Positions 32,907 to 34,655 of a stretch of DNA of 34,655 bases are shown one piece after another. The stretch is from assembly GCA_018715645.1 (NCBI GenBank), contig DVLE01000043.1, forward strand, positions 1 through 34,655, written 5' to 3'. The notes below the pieces were generated by a model that saw only the letters and a program-made list of their open reading frames with translations, was not told the DNA's origin and made no database searches. The stretch comes from Candidatus Merdisoma merdipullorum (GTDB lineage: Bacteria > Bacillota > Clostridia > Lachnospirales > Lachnospiraceae). The position numbers and the translations under genes are program-made. Positions within the stretch are counted from its first letter, which is position 1. Every line of letters begins with the position of its first letter.

Positions 32907-32965
32907 ACAGAACATATGACGAAATATCCCTTCACAATATGAGATGCGTTATTATCTTATATTGC

Positions 32966-33062
32966 TGCAACGGGTGCGGTTCCCATATCGTAAGACTGGC
33001 TTTTCGTTTCGACGGCAACTCCCCATCCGCTGAACACTTGACGCATGAAAACCTATTTTGCA
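32966..33062 (-). promoter_or_regulatory. Tetrahydrofolate (THF-I) riboswitch upstream of folE
   Basis: In minus-strand order: P1 TGCAA (33062-33058); P2 GGTTTTCAT (33053-33045) with ATGGGAACC over 9 bp; the conserved GCGTCAAGTG (33044-33035); P3 TTCAGCG (33034-33028) with CGTCGAA (33014-33008) around loop GATGGGGAGTTGC; ACGAAAAG; and the conserved GCACCC (32977-32972), then TTGCA closing P1. Layout and core bases match the folE/folT THF riboswitch as I remember it (GCGTTAAGTG, ACGAAG, GCATCC). Confidence 0.78.
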
Positions 33063-33086
33063 TATTATTCTTTTGTTTGGTATAAT
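33058..33086 (+). promoter_or_regulatory. Promoter of the DUF4026-type gene
   Basis: TTGCAT (33058-33063), 17 bases, TATAAT (33081-33086). It overlaps the oppositely directed folE promoter; the two -10 boxes form TATAATcaaaATTATA. Confidence 0.7.
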
Positions 33087-33090
33087 CAAA

Positions 33091-33118
33091 ATTATAGCAC
33101 ACCATAGCCGGTATGCAA
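33091..33118 (-). promoter_or_regulatory. Promoter of the folate operon
   Basis: TTGCAT (33118-33113), 16 bases, TATAAT (33096-33091) on the minus strand. It places the start near 33084, just before the riboswitch. A second possible promoter (TTGATT 33089-33084, TAATAT 33067-33062) would start inside P1 and is less likely. Confidence 0.65.
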
Positions 33119-33170
33119 GAGAAAAGTTAGAATTTTACGCTGCCCTTAACCCGTACAGGAGGACACAACT

Positions 33171-34409
33171 ATGAGCCGACCTTTATCTCAAATGCTGGCG
33201 ATCCCCGCCAGCCCCGACGCCCTGCATGACCCGGAAGAACTGCTGCGCCGTCTGAAAGCCACCGGAGCCTTCCAGCTCCAATCCGCTCAAATCCGGGACG
33301 GAAGCCTGATCGCAGAGATCGCTTCCGGCGGAGAGACCTTCCACGCGGAAGCATACCCTCTGGAATTTCAGATTCCGGAGCTTTACCGCTGCCAGCACCT
33401 CTTTCCCGATGTGGATATAGAGGCCATAGAGCGGGCTCAGCTTGGACTCGCCGTGGAAATGGAATTCAACAAAAATCCGCTGACATCCTACCATCTCCAG
33501 CTCAAGCTTATCTGCACCCTTGTACCGAATCTGCTGGCCATTCTGGATGACAGCTCGGAAAAAATCCTGTCCGGGCGATGGGCTCTGCTTGCCGCGCAGT
33601 CACGGGTAGCGCCTGCTCCCCGTTATCTCTACACCGCTCAGGCCGTATCCGGCGAGGACGACTGCGTCTGGCTCCATACTCACGGCCTGAATCGCTGCGG
33701 CTGCCCGGAGCTTGAAATCCTGGGCTCCACCAAGGAGACATATCAGTCTCATTACCATGTGATGGAAACCCTGGCCAACCGTCTCCTTGACGAGGATGAA
33801 TTGCCTGAATGGGAGGAACCTTTCTTTCTGGCCTACGCGGCCCAGGACATCCCTCTTATCGTCACACTCATTCCCTGGAGGGATGCGGTAGAGCATTATC
33901 CTGAGGAGATGACGGGAGGAAAGGCTGACCGTGCGGAAGGACATAACGACTATACCTGCGCCATATTTGTCTATCCTTCCGAGGAAAGCATCGACAAGGG
34001 AGAATATTCCTCCCTCTCTATCTATGATGAGCTTTTACAGGATAACCCCATTTATATGATCACTACCTCCGAGACCAACCGGATGCACGATCTGGCGGCG
34101 GAGCGTCTGCCCTATTTCATCTCTGCTTTTCAGGACAAGCGCAATAAACTTCTGGGAAAATTCGGTCTTCTCATCGACGAGGAGCATCGCACAGAGGATA
34201 ACTGCCGGGAACATATCTGGTTTGAAATTCTGGACATCAGGGAGAACCGCTTCCTGGCCCGTCTCACCCAGGAGCCCTACTACGTAAGCGGCGTCCACGA
34301 AGGATACGAATGTGAGTTTACGCCGGAGGATTTGACAGACTGGCTGATCTTTACGCCGGAGAGACGGATCGCTCCGGATGACGTGTATATTCTGGAACTC
34401 TCCTCTTAA
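33171..34409 (+). CDS. DUF4026/DUF2314-type protein of unknown function
   Basis: A 412-residue soluble protein with no signal peptide or membrane helix. The central region contains SHYHVMETLANRLLDEDELPEWEEPFFLAYAAQDIPLIVTLIPW; the C-terminal ~90 residues (HIWFEILDIRENRFLARLTQEPYYVSG...YECEFTPEDLTDWLIF) resemble the DUF2314/YegJ fold. I recall similar proteins annotated DUF4026 in gut Firmicutes, with no known role. It is rich in acidic residues. AGGAGG lies 8 bases before the ATG, and the promoter at 33058-33086 is close to consensus. It is single-gene, plus strand, followed by an inverted repeat and a bidirectional terminator. Confidence 0.65.
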   Translation: MSRPLSQMLAIPASPDALHDPEELLRRLKATGAFQLQSAQIRDGSLIAEIASGGETFHAEAYPLEFQIPELYRCQHLFPDVDIEAIERAQLGLAVEMEFNKNPLTSYHLQLKLICTLVPNLLAILDDSSEKILSGRWALLAAQSRVAPAPRYLYTAQAVSGEDDCVWLHTHGLNRCGCPELEILGSTKETYQSHYHVMETLANRLLDEDELPEWEEPFFLAYAAQDIPLIVTLIPWRDAVEHYPEEMTGGKADRAEGHNDYTCAIFVYPSEESIDKGEYSSLSIYDELLQDNPIYMITTSETNRMHDLAAERLPYFISAFQDKRNKLLGKFGLLIDEEHRTEDNCREHIWFEILDIRENRFLARLTQEPYYVSGVHEGYECEFTPEDLTDWLIFTPERRIAPDDVYILELSS

Positions 34410-34424
34410 CGGACAAAGATACAA

Positions 34425-34483
34425 ATAGGAAAGACCTTTTTCTACTTTGCGTTCGCACATTAACGTAACACTGTCTTTCCTAT
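34425..34483. repeat. 11-bp inverted repeat after the DUF4026-type gene
   Basis: ATAGGAAAGAC (34425-34435) and GTCTTTCCTAT (34473-34483) are perfect complements around a 37-base centre that contains a small TGCG-TT-CGCA hairpin. An A/T-rich stretch follows. It could be part of a terminator or a small remnant element. Confidence 0.6.
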
Positions 34484-34493
34484 GAAATAAAAT

Positions 34494-34531
34494 AAAAGCA
34501 GAAATTCCTTTTAAGGAGTTCCTGCTTTTTT
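34494..34531. terminator. Bidirectional terminator between DUF4026-type gene and tRNAs
   Basis: AAAAGCAG...TTCCTT pairs with AAGGAG...CTGCTTTT (34494-34510 with 34513-34529), followed by T6 on the plus strand and by T4 on the minus strand. It can end the plus-strand gene and the minus-strand tRNA transcript. Confidence 0.85.
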
Positions 34532-34532
34532 A

Positions 34533-34603
34533 AGCGGGTGATGGGAATCGAACCCACGTGTCCAGCTTGGAAGGCTGGTGTTCTACCATTGAACTACACC
34601 CGC
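34533..34603 (-). tRNA. tRNA-Gly(TCC)
   Basis: Acceptor GCGGGTG (34603-34597) pairs with CACCCGC (34540-34534), discriminator T. Anticodon arm CCAGC-CTTCCAA-GCTGG gives anticodon TCC. The T arm GTGGG-TTCGATT-CCCAT is normal. CCA is not encoded. It reads GGA and GGG glycine codons. Confidence 0.94.
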
Positions 34604-34615
34604 AGATTGGCGAAA

Positions 34616-34655
34616 TGCCCAGAACCGGAATCGAACCAGTGACACGAGGATTTTC
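34616..34655 (-). tRNA. tRNA-Phe(GAA), 3' part only (cut by window edge)
   Basis: Visible from the anticodon onwards: GAAAA followed by stem TCCTC, variable loop GTGTC, T arm ACTGG-TTCGATT-CCGGT, acceptor TCTGGGC and discriminator A. The loop position makes the anticodon GAA. It is 12 bases from tRNA-Gly, so the two form a cluster that continues to the right. Confidence 0.8.

Noticed and set aside
1-34655. CRISPR array, prophage, insertion sequence or restriction/defence island
   Set aside because: No regular spaced repeats, integrase, transposase or defence-type genes; the two-copy 63-bp repeat is too few and too structured for a CRISPR.

Overview
The window reads as a chromosomal segment of an anaerobic, endospore-forming Firmicute of the Clostridia, most likely Lachnospiraceae. 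The grounds are the sporulation genes (yabP, yabQ, a spoIIE homologue, a CotS-like coat protein), the split transketolase, the short archaeal-type ProRS, a Trp T-box, a tetrahydrofolate riboswitch and strong AGGAGG ribosome binding sites. Nothing suggests a prophage, insertion sequence or CRISPR array; the region is mostly housekeeping. Almost every gene lies on the minus strand. Exceptions are a truncated membrane protein at the left edge, one tRNA-Ser and a DUF4026-type protein near the right edge.

Layout, left to right. 1-354: C-terminal piece of a probable ABC-2 permease (+). 526-2291: two-gene transketolase with its own promoter. 2417-7412: pfkA-dnaX-ybaB-recR-glycosyltransferase operon read leftwards from a promoter at about 7560. 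7413-7960: divergent promoters, a 63-bp direct repeat with nested palindromes, tRNA-Ser(CGA) and a terminator. 8003-10115: mazG, then HU-rqcP-yabP-yabQ-divIC; a long hairpin covers the yabP ribosome binding site. 10211-15820: proS-cca-cotS and the phosphohexomutase gene. 15937-17122: VanZ-like protein and an orphan corrinoid protein. 17245-22217: trpDCFBA under a Trp-specific T-box, without trpE or trpG. 22246-24315: GH13 alpha-glucanase. 24681-30003: spoIIE-tilS-hpt-ftsH, a block also found in Bacillus. 30155-32878: folate operon folE-HD hydrolase-folP-folBK, preceded by a THF riboswitch. 33171-34409: DUF4026-type protein (+). 34533-34655: tRNA-Gly and a truncated tRNA-Phe.

The most interesting points are these. 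(1) An HD-domain hydrolase sits inside the folate operon exactly where the pathway needs an enzyme to dephosphorylate dihydroneopterin triphosphate. (2) The spoIIE promoter keeps the unusual 21-bp spacing and 0A-box-like sites known from Bacillus, although the protein has lost most of the usual membrane domain. (3) Several hairpins bury ribosome binding sites, notably at yabP and cotS. (4) A palindromic repeat cluster lies between the tRNA-Ser promoter and the tRNA. (5) The folE and DUF4026 promoters overlap face to face. All family assignments come from reading motifs by eye; no database search was possible.
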